A stretch of 64,000 nt of DNA, from assembly GCA_013399115.1 (NCBI GenBank), contig VXAA01005609.1:525449-589448 (forward strand), in the 5' to 3' direction. Below, one piece after another: positions 39,501 to 54,500 of this stretch (the first letter of the stretch is position 1; each line of letters starts with the position of its first letter). This DNA comes from Anseranas semipalmata. Taxonomy: Eukaryota; Chordata; Aves; Anseriformes; Anseranatidae. The position numbers and the translations under genes were made by a program. The notes beneath the pieces were generated by a model, which saw only the letters and a program-made list of their open reading frames with translations, had not been told where the DNA came from and searched no databases.

Positions 39501-42500
39501 CTTCAGTCATGCAGAAGAAATCAAGGCACTTCATTCTATCCTGAGAAAAATAATCAGGTAACAAACCAGCCATGGGCTGCAATTTTGATTTCAGTCACAC
39601 ACTATGGTTAGATAGCAAATGCTGCTGCTGACCCCAAATGGCAAGTATGAGACAGTGTACATTGACTGTGTTTCCCACAGTAAAAAGAGCTAGATATGGC
39701 ATTTGGACTGCTGGCATGTCACTGCCTTCCTGGAAAATGTCAAGGGAGTACTGCTTGGACAAATGATTCACATTGCTAGAAGGAATGCAAGAAAAGAGAT
39801 ATTTACTTTAAGCATCTTTGATTGCATGAATTTAAATCTGTGTTGTTTTGTTTCCTTCTTTATGCTGAATTTTGATACAACTGGGTTGTAGTTGTTCCTG
39901 TTCTTTACTGATACGTTCCTTATAGATGAGTTATTATTTCAGTTTTTCAGATAGGTCTCATGTTTATTCATGAAATGCTTCCTGACTAAATTGGGTGCTG
40001 TCTTTTGAAAATGTGAATAATGTAGTGTCCAGCAATCTGGTTGGCACGGATCCCATTTGGCATAACTGCACTAACACTATATGGGCATTAGATGGGTGTG
40101 TTGAGTTTTTTGGTATCAACAAATTAAATGCTACATAATTTATGAATCTAGGGCTTTTTATTTAATCAAAGGAACTGTCACTGCAAAGCTTTATTAGGCA
40201 CTGGTGTGATGTCAGCTCCTCGTGTAACATGCTTTTTTGATTGGCAGCCTGGTTTTTCAGAACTTTTGCCAGCTTAAACTCAAATGCTGCCAGTTATGTT
40301 ATCCTAATTTATTTCATCAACAAACAAAATCAGGATTATTTTAGAAGCTGCCAACGTGCAATGCTGTGATTAAATTTTAAAATTTGATTACTGAAGACAT
40401 GCCTTCTTGAAAACCCATTTTTAGAAGTGCACAAGTCATGAAAATTACTTAATGTTTATTTTAATAAAAGACAAAACCAAACTCATGTGCTCTATAAATA
40501 GATGGTTTAGCTTGTTAAAAGTCACTTGTGACTCCTTTGCTAAAGTGACTGGAGTACCTGAAATAAAAATCAGTGCACGAATTATTTTTAGCTATAGATC
40601 TTAGTGTACTGTTTTGCAATTACAAATTTTGTTTTAGCATACCTAATCTACTATGAAATATGATTAAGGAATTAACTTTTTATTTTCCTACTTAGTACAA
40701 ATATTTGGAACTACTTTTCAGCCTGCAGACCATCTCTGGTATTAATTACAGTTAATGGCATTTTTTGTTAGGAGTTTAAAGGTGGAGACTTCTTTTGTCA
40801 TTCCAGAAAGTCATCTGACACATTATGTTAATGCGGTTCCCATATTTCAGAAAACTCAACAGCCTGAAAGAAGGAAGGTCCCAGTACCTCAGTGTTATTC
40901 TACCAGCGCTTAAATAAGGGGTAATATACTGAGCCCAGTATATAAATATGGGGCAATGTTATTGAACTCAGAATAAATTGACTTTGCAGTCAGAGTTGCA
41001 GTAACTACATTTGTCAAGTATAACCCAAAACACAGTATTTTTGGCTGGATTAACCTCTTTTGAAACATTGCAGAACTTCCTGAACAGAAATATTACATAT
41101 TTGATACTGCCTAAAGCATTTTAAATAATGTTTGTTTAGATAGTGTAATGAGATGTTTAAGTTAGTTACACTTTCAAATTACTCAGAGGTGGTGATTATA
41201 TGAAGCATTTTAGAGATCAAGAGTGATGGGTAGGTTGTCTGAAAATAAACTCATTTGAAAAAGGAGAGAGAAAAAACAAGTGAATTATTTCACCAAGAAC
41301 AGACAGTTCAGGTAACTGGGAGAAATCATCCTAAGGTAATGTTAGGAGTGATTAGCTGCCAGAGTTCACTGGCATGCAGTTTGTCCTGCATTTACTCAGG
41401 GCAAAGTCTGACCTGAAGTATTCATTCAGTGCAGTTATTTTGGCTCAGTGAAGGAGCCACACCTTGGCTTTTTTGGTTTCATTTTTTTTCTCCTTGCACA
41501 GTTCTCCGGTGACTCATGGGAACTGTTTGTTTTTAAATGTTAGCAAAAGTCAGTTCACCAGGAAAAGGGCAGCTTGCCTAGTCCATTTTGTTCTTTACTC
41601 AGATTCCACCTTAGAGGCAAATAAGAACTAGAACTGCTCCAGCCAAGTCAGGCGATTGCCATTGGAAAGGAAAATAAAATTAGCCTGCCAGCCTTCCTGT
41701 CTGAAAGAAATATGAGATAACCTCTTTTTACTTCAAGGGACATGGTACAGGCAGGACCAGATCCTGTTAACTTACTTTCATTCTTCTAGGATAGCTTTTC
41801 TGAGCATTTTGCAGCTTATAGCTGGCAGCAATGCTGGACACAAAGAGAGTAACAGCTTGGATTGGTTAGAAATAACATTTCAACGAGGACACCTTACTGG
41901 AAAGAAACCAGTTGCCTTTTATATGCACAGCGCTGCTTCTGTAATTGCACTGAATCTAGAAAACCTCATGAACACTTGAGTTTGCAAGAAAAGGCTGATC
42001 TTACTCTCAACACACTGGCCAAACCAATAAAAATGAGATGCAAGTTGTAGTAATTGTGTTAATACAGCTTACCTACACTTCTGCTAGAGAGTAGACGATT
42101 AGCAGGATGGAGATTTGGTTACTGGCAGTAGCCTGTTACAGAGGGAGGAGCTGCGATCGAATGGGCTTCAGACATGTTGCCATCAGAAGCAACAGTTGTG
42201 TTAAATTGCACCATTCTGGTGCTGGCCTAAACGTGTGTTTGTTATATTTTACCTCTTATCCAGAGTTAGGCTGAACTGCAAGCCACAGTAACCTCACTTA
42301 GGCTCTTAATCTTGTGTTGGAGCTGACCTAAGGGACAACAAAATTCCTTCTTCTATTTCAGCAGTTAGAATATGACAGTAGAAAAAGTCCTGTTTTATAT
42401 TACATTCACATTGATCTAAACAGCATTTATTGACTGCTGCACAACATTGAATTTTATGAATTTATTGTTCTGTATGAGAGAAAAGCCACTGGTATTCTGC

Positions 42501-45500
42501 AGAGTTAGGGTCTTTCATTGTTAATCACTGTGAAGTCCATTATAAAGTACAAATTGCACCTACTTTTTAGGTTAAAACTCTGGATAAGCTAGGTTTTAGA
42601 TGCGGTTCCAGGAAGGTAGCTCAAAGAACACTCTGGCAGTGATAAATCTATTTTGATACCAGTCCACAGGATGGATTTTGTGCAGTGAGGATACAGACAA
42701 CTGAGGTACAAGCAAATTCCTTGTTGCAAGCTTAGTTGCAACAGAGTCTTAATTCATACTTGTCTTACATTGTTAATTGAATTCTTTTCCATGATGAGGT
42801 GATAGTACTATTTTGGAGGGCTATCAGAAGTCTTTACTTACACTATTCTTGATGACATTTAAGCTTATTAGTTATTGAATTACTTATGTTCATGTCTGAA
42901 CAATTCCAAAAGAGGACAAGAATGTATGTTAATGTGCAAATGCCTGATCAGCTGGAAAACACTGATGTTTGCAGACTAATAGTTGTAAATAGGGAGATAG
43001 GCTGGACTTGACATGGCACACTTTTTTACATTTTTATTTCTTTTTTTATTTGTTACATAAAAGCCTGTACAAGTTGAAAGACTTTGAAAAAATTGCTCTA
43101 GTTCCTCATTTTTTTACTGCAGATCCTTTTGAAATGAGTGTCTCAAACTTTCTTTTTAGTGGATATTTCTCTGTGATGATCAATTGCTTTGACTGCGCCA
43201 GGCCTGTAGGTGATGACTAGGAGGGGAGGGTTAAGCAGTGTCTGATTCATAATTGGAAAGAACAATCACAGAAAAGTAAAATCCTAAAGGCAAATTGCCA
43301 AAAGCCACTTAACTGCTTGACAGCTGGTGAATGGCTCACAGTTTTCCCTCTGGAGTGATGCAGGACATTTAGGCTCTTTAAAGGCTCTTTAGTGATATTA
43401 AAAGACTAAAGACTGTTCAGTATGGTAAGATCACACTAGTGTGATCACACTGTCACACTGATGTCAGAAATTAATACTGGAGTTGAGGGGGGAAAAAAAA
43501 AGATTTGTTGGTGGCTGATGCTTTTTTTCCTAATGGGAGCCCTACCAAGTAAAATGCCACTCCCCTTTCATCTGCTTTGCCTACATTCTCTGGGCTGTGC
43601 TGCTGTTTGTCATAGGCCTGAGTCCCCAGGGGCAAGCTTCCAGATCTGTTCTCATGAGCCCATGTTGGACTGTGATTTTTTTTCACACTCTGATACTAAA
43701 GGTCTTGGAAACGCATCCTCAAGTTCTCCCAGGCTGTTCCAGTTGTTTTCTTGGTGCTACTGTGTCAGCCATTTCACACTCATCTTTATGGTGATAATGT
43801 GTGGGAAGGCAGCGGCACACTCCTACCAAAGAACTTCTTCATGTTGCCCTGGGATTTCTTAAAATTTCTTATGCTGGTAAGCCTGGATTTAAGTCCATCC
43901 CTCCGCATAATAAAGTTATATTCATGAAGTTGCCAAGTTCTATGTTAAAATCGCTCTGGTAGCTTGTCATCACTATATTTTTGGGAGACTTCTCCAAACT
44001 CTGACCTCTGCTGGTCAGAAACCTGTTTCCAGTTTTGAGTCTAAATATATTTCTGAGCTGTGGTTCCTTCAGACACAATGTCCTTTTTCCTCCAATAGTT
44101 CTTGCTTTTGGGGGGCTAATATATTGTAAAGAATAACTATATCCCTTCCGTTTGTTTTTCAAGGCTAGAAAAGAAAAATCCTAATTTTTTTCTAATAAAC
44201 TAAACTCACATTGCCTCAAATTTTCTGCATTGCTTCAAATATCCTATCTGTATTTGGTTCAACATGAACTGATGGAATAATACTCCAGATAAAGTTTTAT
44301 AAGAGCCCTGTACTATGGCATTGATGCTCTATTATCTCTGTCAGAACACATCGATGAGTGTGCCTTCTCCACTACAGTACTGCAGTAGGGTTTTGCATCA
44401 GCTGTGATTTCATAGAAAAAAAAAACACAACAATTTGTAGTTTTTCCTCTGCTGCTTTTAGCTGATACCATCTATTACTTTTCTTGGGCAGGGTGGTGGG
44501 TTGGAGTGAATTGTCATAAGCTTCTGTACCTAGAACCAAATTGATACTTCCAAAAGTGCAGGCTGCAGTACAAAACTGAACTTGTAGTTTGACTGACACA
44601 TACTTCATTTTGTCATGGTATCCTGGATTCATAAGCAATAGTGAAGAGTATGGTGAACGTTATTACTGCAGATTTAAATATTTGTGTTGTAACACCCCTT
44701 TTTTTTTTCTTAATAATTTCTGTCTTGGAGCATAACTGAAATTCTCAGTTTATACATCCCTTGCTTATGAAAAACAAGTAAAATCTAGAAAAAAAATGCA
44801 GTTCTGACTGTAATCCTGTACAATGGAGCAAATGCCTTTCTTTTAAGCAAGTGTTAGGGTCAGTGATGTTACATGCCTCTTCTATGAAGGTGCACAGTTG
44901 AAATACATACCTGTGCTTGGTTTGTTTATGTCACTGACAAACCTAAGGGAAATAAGAAGACAATTATTTTGTTTAAGTAGAAGTTTTCATGTGGTTTGAG
45001 GAAGAGTGTATCTGGGATAGATGACCTGCAGACAGACAAGTTGAAGCAAGCCATATAAACATTATGTGTGATTCTGGAAGAAAAGTACAGAAAAGAGACC
45101 TTTATATCAAGTGACGACTGATGAAGTGGTGATGCAGTGAACAAAGGAATTACCTGATTTAGTTTTCTGTCCCTGACCACAGAGAAAACTAACCTACAAA
45201 TCCTTTTAAACAAAAGTGCAGAAGACCTAGCCTCTAGGCCTGTTTTCCTCTTTGACCTGCTACAACTTGCAGTAGTAAACTTTTGGCTCTGCTACTCAAT
45301 CCTAAGTAATGCAGTGACTTAGGTGAGTCATTCTATTAAATGTGCTGAACCATATCTTTGGCTTAAGATTTTACTTTGTTTATTTACAGCAATGACAGAT
45401 GGGTATGGATTGGAATGAATAAGAGGAGTCCAGATTCTTTGGGAACCTGGCAATGGAGTGATGATAAACCCGTAAGTTAACATTTAACCAAGAAATGTCA

Positions 45501-48500
45501 CATCCTGATTTGTTTCAGCTTGGACTGAATTGAAAATAAATTGATAAATACTTTAATTAAGATACAGCAGATCCTTCAACAGATGAATAATTCAGAAGAT
45601 TGTGCACTTAAGAGCTACCATCCAGGCAGATTTCCAATTAAAAGCATAACTTTAATAAAGTTAACCTGATCTCTATCGCATTAAAATATTTTAATGGAAA
45701 TATAGTAGTAAACATCTAAGAGCTGGTGGAGAGAACAAGATGTCTTCATGCCACAGCAGAGGGGAGGGTTTATGAGCTCATCTTCTTGGCCAGACTTCTC
45801 CAAAAATAACTTCTTGACTGTAGTTGATTTATTTGTCTGAAATTGTGAGATTTTATTTTTTTTTTTATGATTTTATTTTATTTTTATTTTTTTCCTCTAT
45901 AATGACATGTACCCAGACTCAAAACTGTTTGATCCAGTTACTGTCTTTTAACATGTATTTCAATAGTGATAAACATCATGGGATCACAAGTTTAAATGGT
46001 TACCTCTGGGGACTACCATAGCAAAAATAGTCATGAAGTAATCGTTCTGTCATCCTGTCCCTCCTGTAGGTAACTAGTGTTGTTATGCCACATGATTATC
46101 TGGAAGATGAGTATGACACAAGAGACTGTGCTGCTTTAAAGGTTAGTTTCAAGTTTATTAATCTACAGCTAATATTACATTTCCCTTATTCAAGCAGTTT
46201 TAACGAACCAAGTGTTATGCTAATGATGACCTGTCATAATACTTCTGAACTACAAAATACTTCAGTGACAATACTGTTGAATATTTATACATAACACTTA
46301 AGAACATAACATGGAGTCTAAAACAAAAACAAACAAAAAAAAAAAACAAACAGAACCCTACAAGTAACTTTTAAAATATAGATTAGTTTTTCTGAACTGC
46401 AAATTAAGAAAATGGTTGAAACAAAAAGTAAGGGGATGCAGTAGCCAAGATAGTGTGTGCTTGTGTTTGCTGTGTGTATTTCCTTCTGTACTTGTGAAAT
46501 AGACTGTAACTGCTGTGTCAGTTTTTAATTCAGAATGTTAGACCTCTAGTTAATTACGTCCTTCATTGCTTATTTCAGTCTTGATGGCATCAGTTGTAAA
46601 ATGGCCTTTAACTTTTCTGAGGCATTACCTGACTTTTTATAAGATGATTCCAATACTGTCCCTTGTGTTGACCTAATTAGAACCACCTCCGCTTTTCAGA
46701 TTTATTGAAGGATGGGATAGTTGTATCCACTTGCTTCTGTTCATAGCCTTTTCCCCTCAATATCTTCTTTTGTGTTTGTGACCCCACGCTGAGAAGCTGT
46801 CACCTTCAACATTAGGCTGATACAAGCATCAGACGAGGAGAGCACTTTGAAGAGCGTTGTGAATATAGCAACCTCCCTCCCCTGCCTGCTAGGTGTAGGC
46901 ATATGTTTCTCACTAAATGATACAAAATTCTCTTTATTGGAGAGATCAGCAAGACTGAAGTCAGATTTTAAGCTTGATTGTAAGAGATAATCTTAGATAA
47001 GAAAGATTATTTCTGTGCCAATTCAGATGGTGCTTCTTTTGAGGAGAAATGAAAATTATTTCAAGGCAAGAAGGTCCAACAGATAATTCAATAATAAGCA
47101 TAAATGAGAATCTGTGTGCTACAAAAAAAGTGAAGAAACAACATTTCAAGAAGAGACTTCTGTACCTAGACTGACCTTAAACCCTTTACCTAATTGCTTC
47201 ACAAGCTTGGCTAGTATGGAGAGTTACAGTTTAAAGAGCTACAGTTGTATCTGGTCATTTTTGCAGAATAAGTTGTATGGGACTGATGCCAGTAACACAT
47301 ACTGACTTTGCCAAAGTTATGGGCCTCTGAAATGTGAAATGAAACTGTATTAAATACCATACTAACTCAGTTCTCTGATCCTACTTTTATACAGACCTTT
47401 CAATTTTCACGGAGATCATTTTGGAGATTTTATTTCCATGAAGGCAGAGACCTGGAATTTTATTTCAAGCCTTTTGACTGTGAAGCTAAACTTGAATGGG
47501 TCTGCCAGATAACAAAAGGTAAACTGCATTTACATGCATTTCATATAAGAGTTTATTGATGGGTTTTTAGTACCTTTGTGGTAACAGTTTTTGTGAAATA
47601 AATTTGATAGAACTCAAAAATGAGCCTTAAGTGCTTTAGATCTAACTAGCTGAGAGCAGGCCAGGATGTTTGAAATATTGCTCATTATCAAGTTGGAAGA
47701 TATGAAATAGGCAGCAGAGAAATAACAAGCAAGAACTAGGGTTATAAGCTTCAGAAATTCATCCTTTTTCTTGGTGTTTTTTGCATTTCAATAGTGAAAA
47801 GAAAGGTATCTGCCACTGAGCTGTCATTATTGCCCAACAGCAGAAACTTTGCAAACAATGTTTTACTGTTTCCTCTGTGAACCATTAGAGGTCAGTACTT
47901 GAGGTGCCTTGCCTATGTCCTATACAAACTGATATGCACTTAGAATATTCAAAGATATATCAAAAAATGACCATGAGGAAGAGGATGCAGTATCACTGCT
48001 CCCATATTCTTTCTTTTCCCATGAAGTGAGAAATGACTTCTCAGTAGCTGGAGTAATACAAGCTAAGGGATATTTGTAACTATATAACTGCAGGCATCTT
48101 GGGTATACAGTCTGCTTCTACCTTAGGTGAATGAGCCTCTTGCTTATTCTTCTGGTAAAGCTAGTGTAGTAGCTCCTCATTGTAGTGAGACAGAATGCAA
48201 AAGAATGGCATGGCATCTCTGCACGGATCCAGCTTTTTTCCTGCAGTATGAGCTGTAATCCCATAGGCTTTTGCATTTTAGTTACTCATTGAAAGTCTTT
48301 TCACAGCATGAAACTTACCTGTCCTAGGGAACAAGGGTAGATAAAATATTACTCTGATGCTTGTATTCTTCTTGGGAGGAAAAAAAACCCAGATATTTAA
48401 GACTGAAGTATGGAAAACTCCCGTTAGTTTTGCATTGGCTTGTTTTAGACTATTAAACCTATACATGATTTTTCTCCTCCCCCTTCCCACCCACCTCCCC

Positions 48501-51500
48501 ATCATGCATACTGAGAAGCATGAGTATAACCTATCACTTCCATTATTCATGACCACAGTCTCTTTAGAAGGTGAACTTGAATTGACTATTCGTTTTTTCC
48601 TCTGAACAGGTAGCACTCCAAAGACACCTGAGTGGTATATACCAGGTAAATGGACTTTTTGCATATTCTAACACTTTGTGTATATAGTTGTTACTACTGT
48701 ATATCTCTTATTCGTTTTGTTATATTACTACTGTAATACCTTTTTGGTAACAGCAAAGGTCGTGACTGATAGAATTTGATTCTGAGAGAGCTCCAAATGC
48801 AAGAATGAGTGTTGGCTTTTCCCAGTGTCAAATTGAAATTTCTCATTACATTCAGAAGAAGAATGTGTTTTTCAGAATTGATTTCTTATGCATGTGATAC
48901 TTCTTCTCCATAGATGAAATTGGAATTCATGGAGTCCCACTTGTTGTTGATGGTGCAGAGCTATGGTTTGTACCAGATAAAAACCTGAGCTTCCAAGAAG
49001 CTATTTCCTACTGTCAAAAAAATGATAGTGATTTAGCCTCTGTGGAGTCTTACCCAAAACTCAGGACAATACTATCTCAAATAGAAAAGGTAAGCAAGTT
49101 TAATCTATCTAACAGATATTTTTCACTACAGGGAAATATTGTTTCAGTTTTTCCAATATTAGAAAATGTTAGTCCTTAATTTCTTTCTTTGTCCTATTGG
49201 CCTTAATAGTTTTTAATTGATTTAAAAGGAAAATATGAGTTGCAAGAGAATACAATGCCAGTCTTGTAAAAGAATTTTTAAATTTAAAAGTAGCCTCAAG
49301 AGCTGGAAAAAAAAATCTCCAAATGGAGAGAAAATGTCATAAGAGGACCACCATGTAAGCACCACGTTTTCTGCAAATACTTGACTAACAGTTGCCCCAG
49401 CTATTAATTTTATGCATGGGGTAGCATGTAATTTTTTACCGAAGGAGAGAATTTAATTAAAAATGCATGATGGTCTGATAGCCTTTACTGAAAGGGGTTT
49501 GTGGTGTTCATAGCATGAAAGTGCATTCTTCTAAGGAATCTCTACAAAAACATAAAACTAGCAGTTTGCAGGGCTCTTTTAATGAAATTTCTTCTGACAA
49601 GGAGAAATTACCTGGAAGGAGAAATGACAAGGCAGGAGAAACTGGGGATCTGACCTGCTAAATTGCTAGCCTTTTCATGAACTATTAATTGCTGGGCTGT
49701 CTGCTGGAAGAACGGGGTTATTCTGAGGAAGGTCCTGTGGAACCACATCAGCTTTGGGCAGCTTGCAGCGATGTCCTGGTTGTCTGGTAGTGTTGCTGCT
49801 ATGAATTTTGCAGGAATGATGCATCTAGCATGCACTTAAGAGAGTGATGCAAGATTTCTCATAGCTTTATCCATCACAGTGGAAAATGTGGTCTTTTTTT
49901 ATACTAGGTGCAGGGGTCCATTTGTCTGGCACATTTGTCTTGAACTGTGTCCTTTCCCATTGAAGAATTGTAAATCCTGTGCCATTTAAAAAAAATCATT
50001 TTAAATCAGTATGAATTTTGTCATTGATTTATTAATGATGGAGTCTGGAGATCTGTCTCTATGGATTGTAAAATACCATTTTCTTCTTTTTTTCCCACAG
50101 TTATCAAACAGTGAACAAAAGTGGTGGCTGAAGTTCATTGATTATGGCTACAGCTATCATTCACCGTATGTAGAATAATGCCTTATTGTAAGCTTTTTTC
50201 ATGCCCTTGTTAGGCATATAGTTAACTAGAATAGTTTCTAAAGGAAAACGTTTGATCCCCAAATTCGTAAAAGGTCACTTTTTCTGTATCACCCTGAAGA
50301 AGTAAGATAAATTTGAACTAAGCTAAGAAACACTACAGTGTTATTCAGTGACCACTGTTCTCCACTTTTGTTCACATGTACGTGCACCTATTCTTGCAAC
50401 ACTAAACATAGACCACAGAGAACCTAGGGCGGAGAGAGTAGGAGAACTATGCTCAAAGCAAGTAGTGGTTAGCTCATTATGTGTATACACTTAAAAAAGT
50501 AATTGTATTTCAAAATATTGTTGAAATATTCTAATGAGTTGCCAAATCCTGAGTTCTGTTCCCATTACAAACATCAACATCAATAATTTATGTATAATTT
50601 ACATGCATCTGAGGACAAAGAATGTGAAATCAGTTTAAGATGTCATTCTTCCAGTAGGTAATGCAAAAGTCTTGGAGAGCTAATACTGTAGTCCTGTAGA
50701 GCTGGGATGCTTCACAGCAAACCTTGCATTGTGCTGTCCATGGCTGCAGCAAAGGATCACAGGCTTCTTACAAGCAAAAATCTTAACTTGCCAAAATACT
50801 GTAGCAATATACTACTTCAAAAATATTTTAGAAAGGATAAACATGGGCTATTGCCCGTTATCCTCACTTGTCCTCATAGTGTGCTAGCAATTGCAGCATG
50901 CAATGAATAATCTACCCTTGTGCACATCTCCTTAACACAGTTAATTTGGGCATGGTATATAACTACTGAACCTACCATACGTATGTTCCTAGTCTAGTTT
51001 GTCCCCCTCTGTCCTTTCCAGTGTTGTAGGGCATCTTCTAGGAACAATTACCAGCCCAAATTTTTGTATGTGCTGGCTCTGTTGCTATCAGAGTTTCCAC
51101 TTGAAGATCACATTGGATTGGAGATTGACTCTGAAATGTTTGTATCCAGTTTACAGTTATTTCCACGCTTCCATGATCGATTCCTGAGGGATTGCTGGTA
51201 TGTTTCTAGAAAGAACTGGTATAGAGGTATGGTTGTTTTTATTTTCCCCCCTCTCTCTGTCATTATTATGTTTAAAAAAAAAAAGAAAAGAAAAGAAAAA
51301 AAAGGCAATTACCGCTCTGCCAAAACTCTGATACTGAATGCACATCGATATTGAATTAAGAGTGAATGGCTTCTTGACGATAATCTGAATCAATTTTGAA
51401 TAACTTATTTCTTTGTGGTAGAAGCCACGATATTTCTTGTCCAGAGGCAAACCTGGATTCAGACAACAAATTTTTATGATTGATTGTCAGTCCTTTTGTG

Positions 51501-54500
51501 ACATAAATTAATTAGGTGAAATCTTTTTTTTGCTGGTTTTCTTTTTGTGTATAAGCAACATATTCCGAGTTGTGGAAATGAAGTGTTAAGAGTGGTGTTA
51601 GAGTAGCTTGACTGAATATCTGCAACTGCATATGCAGCTGGAGATGCAAATTTCATTAAGTAATGGGGTCATACTGGAAGAGGTACACAAAGTAATGGAA
51701 GTGCTACCTGGTGGTACTTGAGGCTTCTTCTTTCCTTTTTTTCAATGTTTCTTTATATTGGGAAAATTTGTAACCTCTGGACACTAAATAGTTACCCCTG
51801 TCTATTATCATTTCCACTTTAAAGCACATTTTCCCATTATTCTGTTGTATACTGCTGACCTGTTTTCATCCCTATTAGCCAAAAATTCATCTTTACTAGG
51901 AAGCCAGTCCAGTTAATTTTGGAATCATGTCAAGCAGTACAGGTCAGATTCTCAGGATTTTGTTTGGCTTTAATGGGCTTTAGATTACACACACTCTATA
52001 CTAGTGTATGTCCTCATATTCAAAATCGTTTTATTTCATGTTTTGACTGTTGAAGTTATCTCTACTTATATGAAGTGTTGCTACTGGAAGTAAGAGGTTG
52101 GAATCTGGATCTTTAGGAATAATATATTGTCTGATATAAATCATTTACATTTGTCTTTTGCTTTGCTGTTACATATGAAGCTTTATGTTGCATCATACTT
52201 CCCTGTGGTTGCACTGAAAAGGACTTTGCTTCACATTTTGTCATGTCACAATATGTGTGGCAATTAGAGCATGATAGAAATTATCATAACTGTTTTTTAA
52301 AACTTACATTTTTGCAGACTACCCAGTTAACTGTAATATGAAACTGCCCTTCATTTGTGAGAAAAATAATGCCTCCTTACTGGAGAAACATGATCCCAGT
52401 TACCGCCCAGTCACAGGAGGTTGCCCTAAAGATTGGCTTCGGTTTCGGAATAAGGTACAGAGATAATACAGATCAATTATCATTACGTATTTTTATAGTC
52501 TAGTAAGCTAGAGTGCTCTGCTGAAAGAGGCAAGGAAGCATCCCCTGTGTTCAGCAATGACCTGGGAGGTAGCTTTTGAAAACTACGTGCAGTGATTAAA
52601 ATCATCTCCTCTACTTCTCTGTCCCTTATGCAGAATTGATGGCTTTCAAATTTCAAAGCAGTAATTTTCAGGATTTTCAATTTCCCCTCACCACATGTTT
52701 AGGTCCAAGAACTTTGGTTTTATTATCTAATCTTAGGCTCTGCTTTGAAGAAAAAGAAGTATTAGAAAGGGAAGGATGAGATTTCTGTGGCAGAAGCATC
52801 TTGATTCTCTTGATGAGAAATCATAGGCAGCCAGCAAGCTGGCACATAGTCTGCTTCCCAAGTCACCTTAAGGACTTAACTTGCTTAGGACTTTTGAAGA
52901 AACTTTTAAGAATGAACCAACAGAAGTCAGAAGCTATACTATAGTAAATTTCAGTACTATGTTTCAAGGTAGTCATTTGAAATCTTGGTGAGATTGCGAT
53001 TCCTCTTATGTGGCCTGTTGCTATTGTCTGTACATAAGAAGGAACGTACATCAAATCTGCACATTACATTGTGCCAAGGCTTGCAAATTTTCTTCAAACC
53101 GTTGCAGAATGTAGCTTTTGAGTTCCCATGTAGTTTCTCCCAAAAGATAATGCATTACAGTAGAAGGTTCTTGGCCCAACCCACTCTGACTTTAGTTAAC
53201 ACATGTATGAATTCTTATTCTTAAAACAGTACATGATCCTGATATGGCCAATTAAAAGTTACTGAGTTCTAATCCTCAGTGGATGAGGGGCTATTCAGTG
53301 AGATTATTCATCATTTTTGTATTTAGCTATTCTATTAGATAGTTGTATTTAGCTATTCTATTAGATAGTATCAGTTCCCTTGCTTTCTGAGAAAAATAAT
53401 TATATTTTATTACAGGAAATGAACTGAGAATTTAAGGCTGGTTTAAGAACATTTTCTTACGAGTTACTTCTTAGGTATGAAAAAAATCCGTTTCATTGTG
53501 TTTATTTTGCAGTGTTTTCTAAAGATGAAATCTGAATATTTAACATTTAATGCAGCTAATGAAAAGTGTGTAACTTTTGGAGCTACTCTTCCATCTATCT
53601 CAAATCAAGCTGAGCAAGGTATGGTGAACTGGGGGCACTTCTAGTGCACAGCTTCTCTTCCAAACTCAGTATAGTTCTGCTTAAGAACTTGAGCATAAAA
53701 TCACTTGCTTATCTACAGGCATACCAGGAGCATATAAAAAATCCAAGACTGGTTAAAAATGTGTTGTCTACTGTTGTTTGCTCTGCTTAGAAACATAACA
53801 TGGAAATGCAGTCCATAAAAAAATTTGAGCTTAACCTGTTGTAAAAAAAAAAAAAAAAAAAAAAAAAATGNAAGAAATTGTAAAACCTTGCATTAAAGAT
53901 TAAGGATAGAAAAGTCACCGATGAATGAAAAATTCCCATGTTTCATTTTGCCAGTTAAAAACATAACTGAGACTGTAGACTTTGTACTGTGAAGACGACA
54001 GTTTTTGTTATTTGTCCTCCTTCCATCCCTCCTCCCAGTAGTGATGTCCACATCTATGGCACAAAAGCTTAATCTTAAAGAAGCATGCCTCTTTCTGTAG
54101 GTTGGTCCCAGTGGCCTTAGGAGGGTGGCTGGTTCTGACATGTACATCTTCCATGGATTTGCCTAGCTCAGAAAATAGGCTGAGGCTAGCATGTGGCCAG
54201 TAGTTAGGACATGTCAGCAGTAGCTAATTACATAGCTCCAATTTGTCTTCCTAATCTAGACAAGCTGAGTGAATGCCTTTGGTGCCTAGGGGGGTTCACT
54301 GAAGGCCATTGTTGGGTCTGATTTAAAGTTTTCCTGGCTGAAATTTTTTCCATCTAATCCTGGCTTCCTTTGTCCAGTCCTACTTTCTCCGATGATAGGG
54401 TGGGCAAACTCTGCTAGAATCCAAGAAATGATTCTGCTTTATGGGGTGTGTCAGTAGGAGAGAAAGATGGGAGATACAACTTCCTTCATCAGTTTGGAGA

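Larger units (their letters stand above)
39558..45389 (+). other. LY75: LY75 intron 13, the longest intron (5.8 kb)
   Basis: AT-rich with only chance ORFs. It holds the interlocking palindrome at 43429-43459 and a probable old antisense CR1 fragment at about 44160-44360. Nothing else was recognised. Confidence 0.6.

Noticed and set aside
53843..53871. Poly-A run followed by an N as a possible retrogene tail
   Set aside because: No processed gene sequence precedes it; it is a simple intronic A-run with one ambiguous base call.
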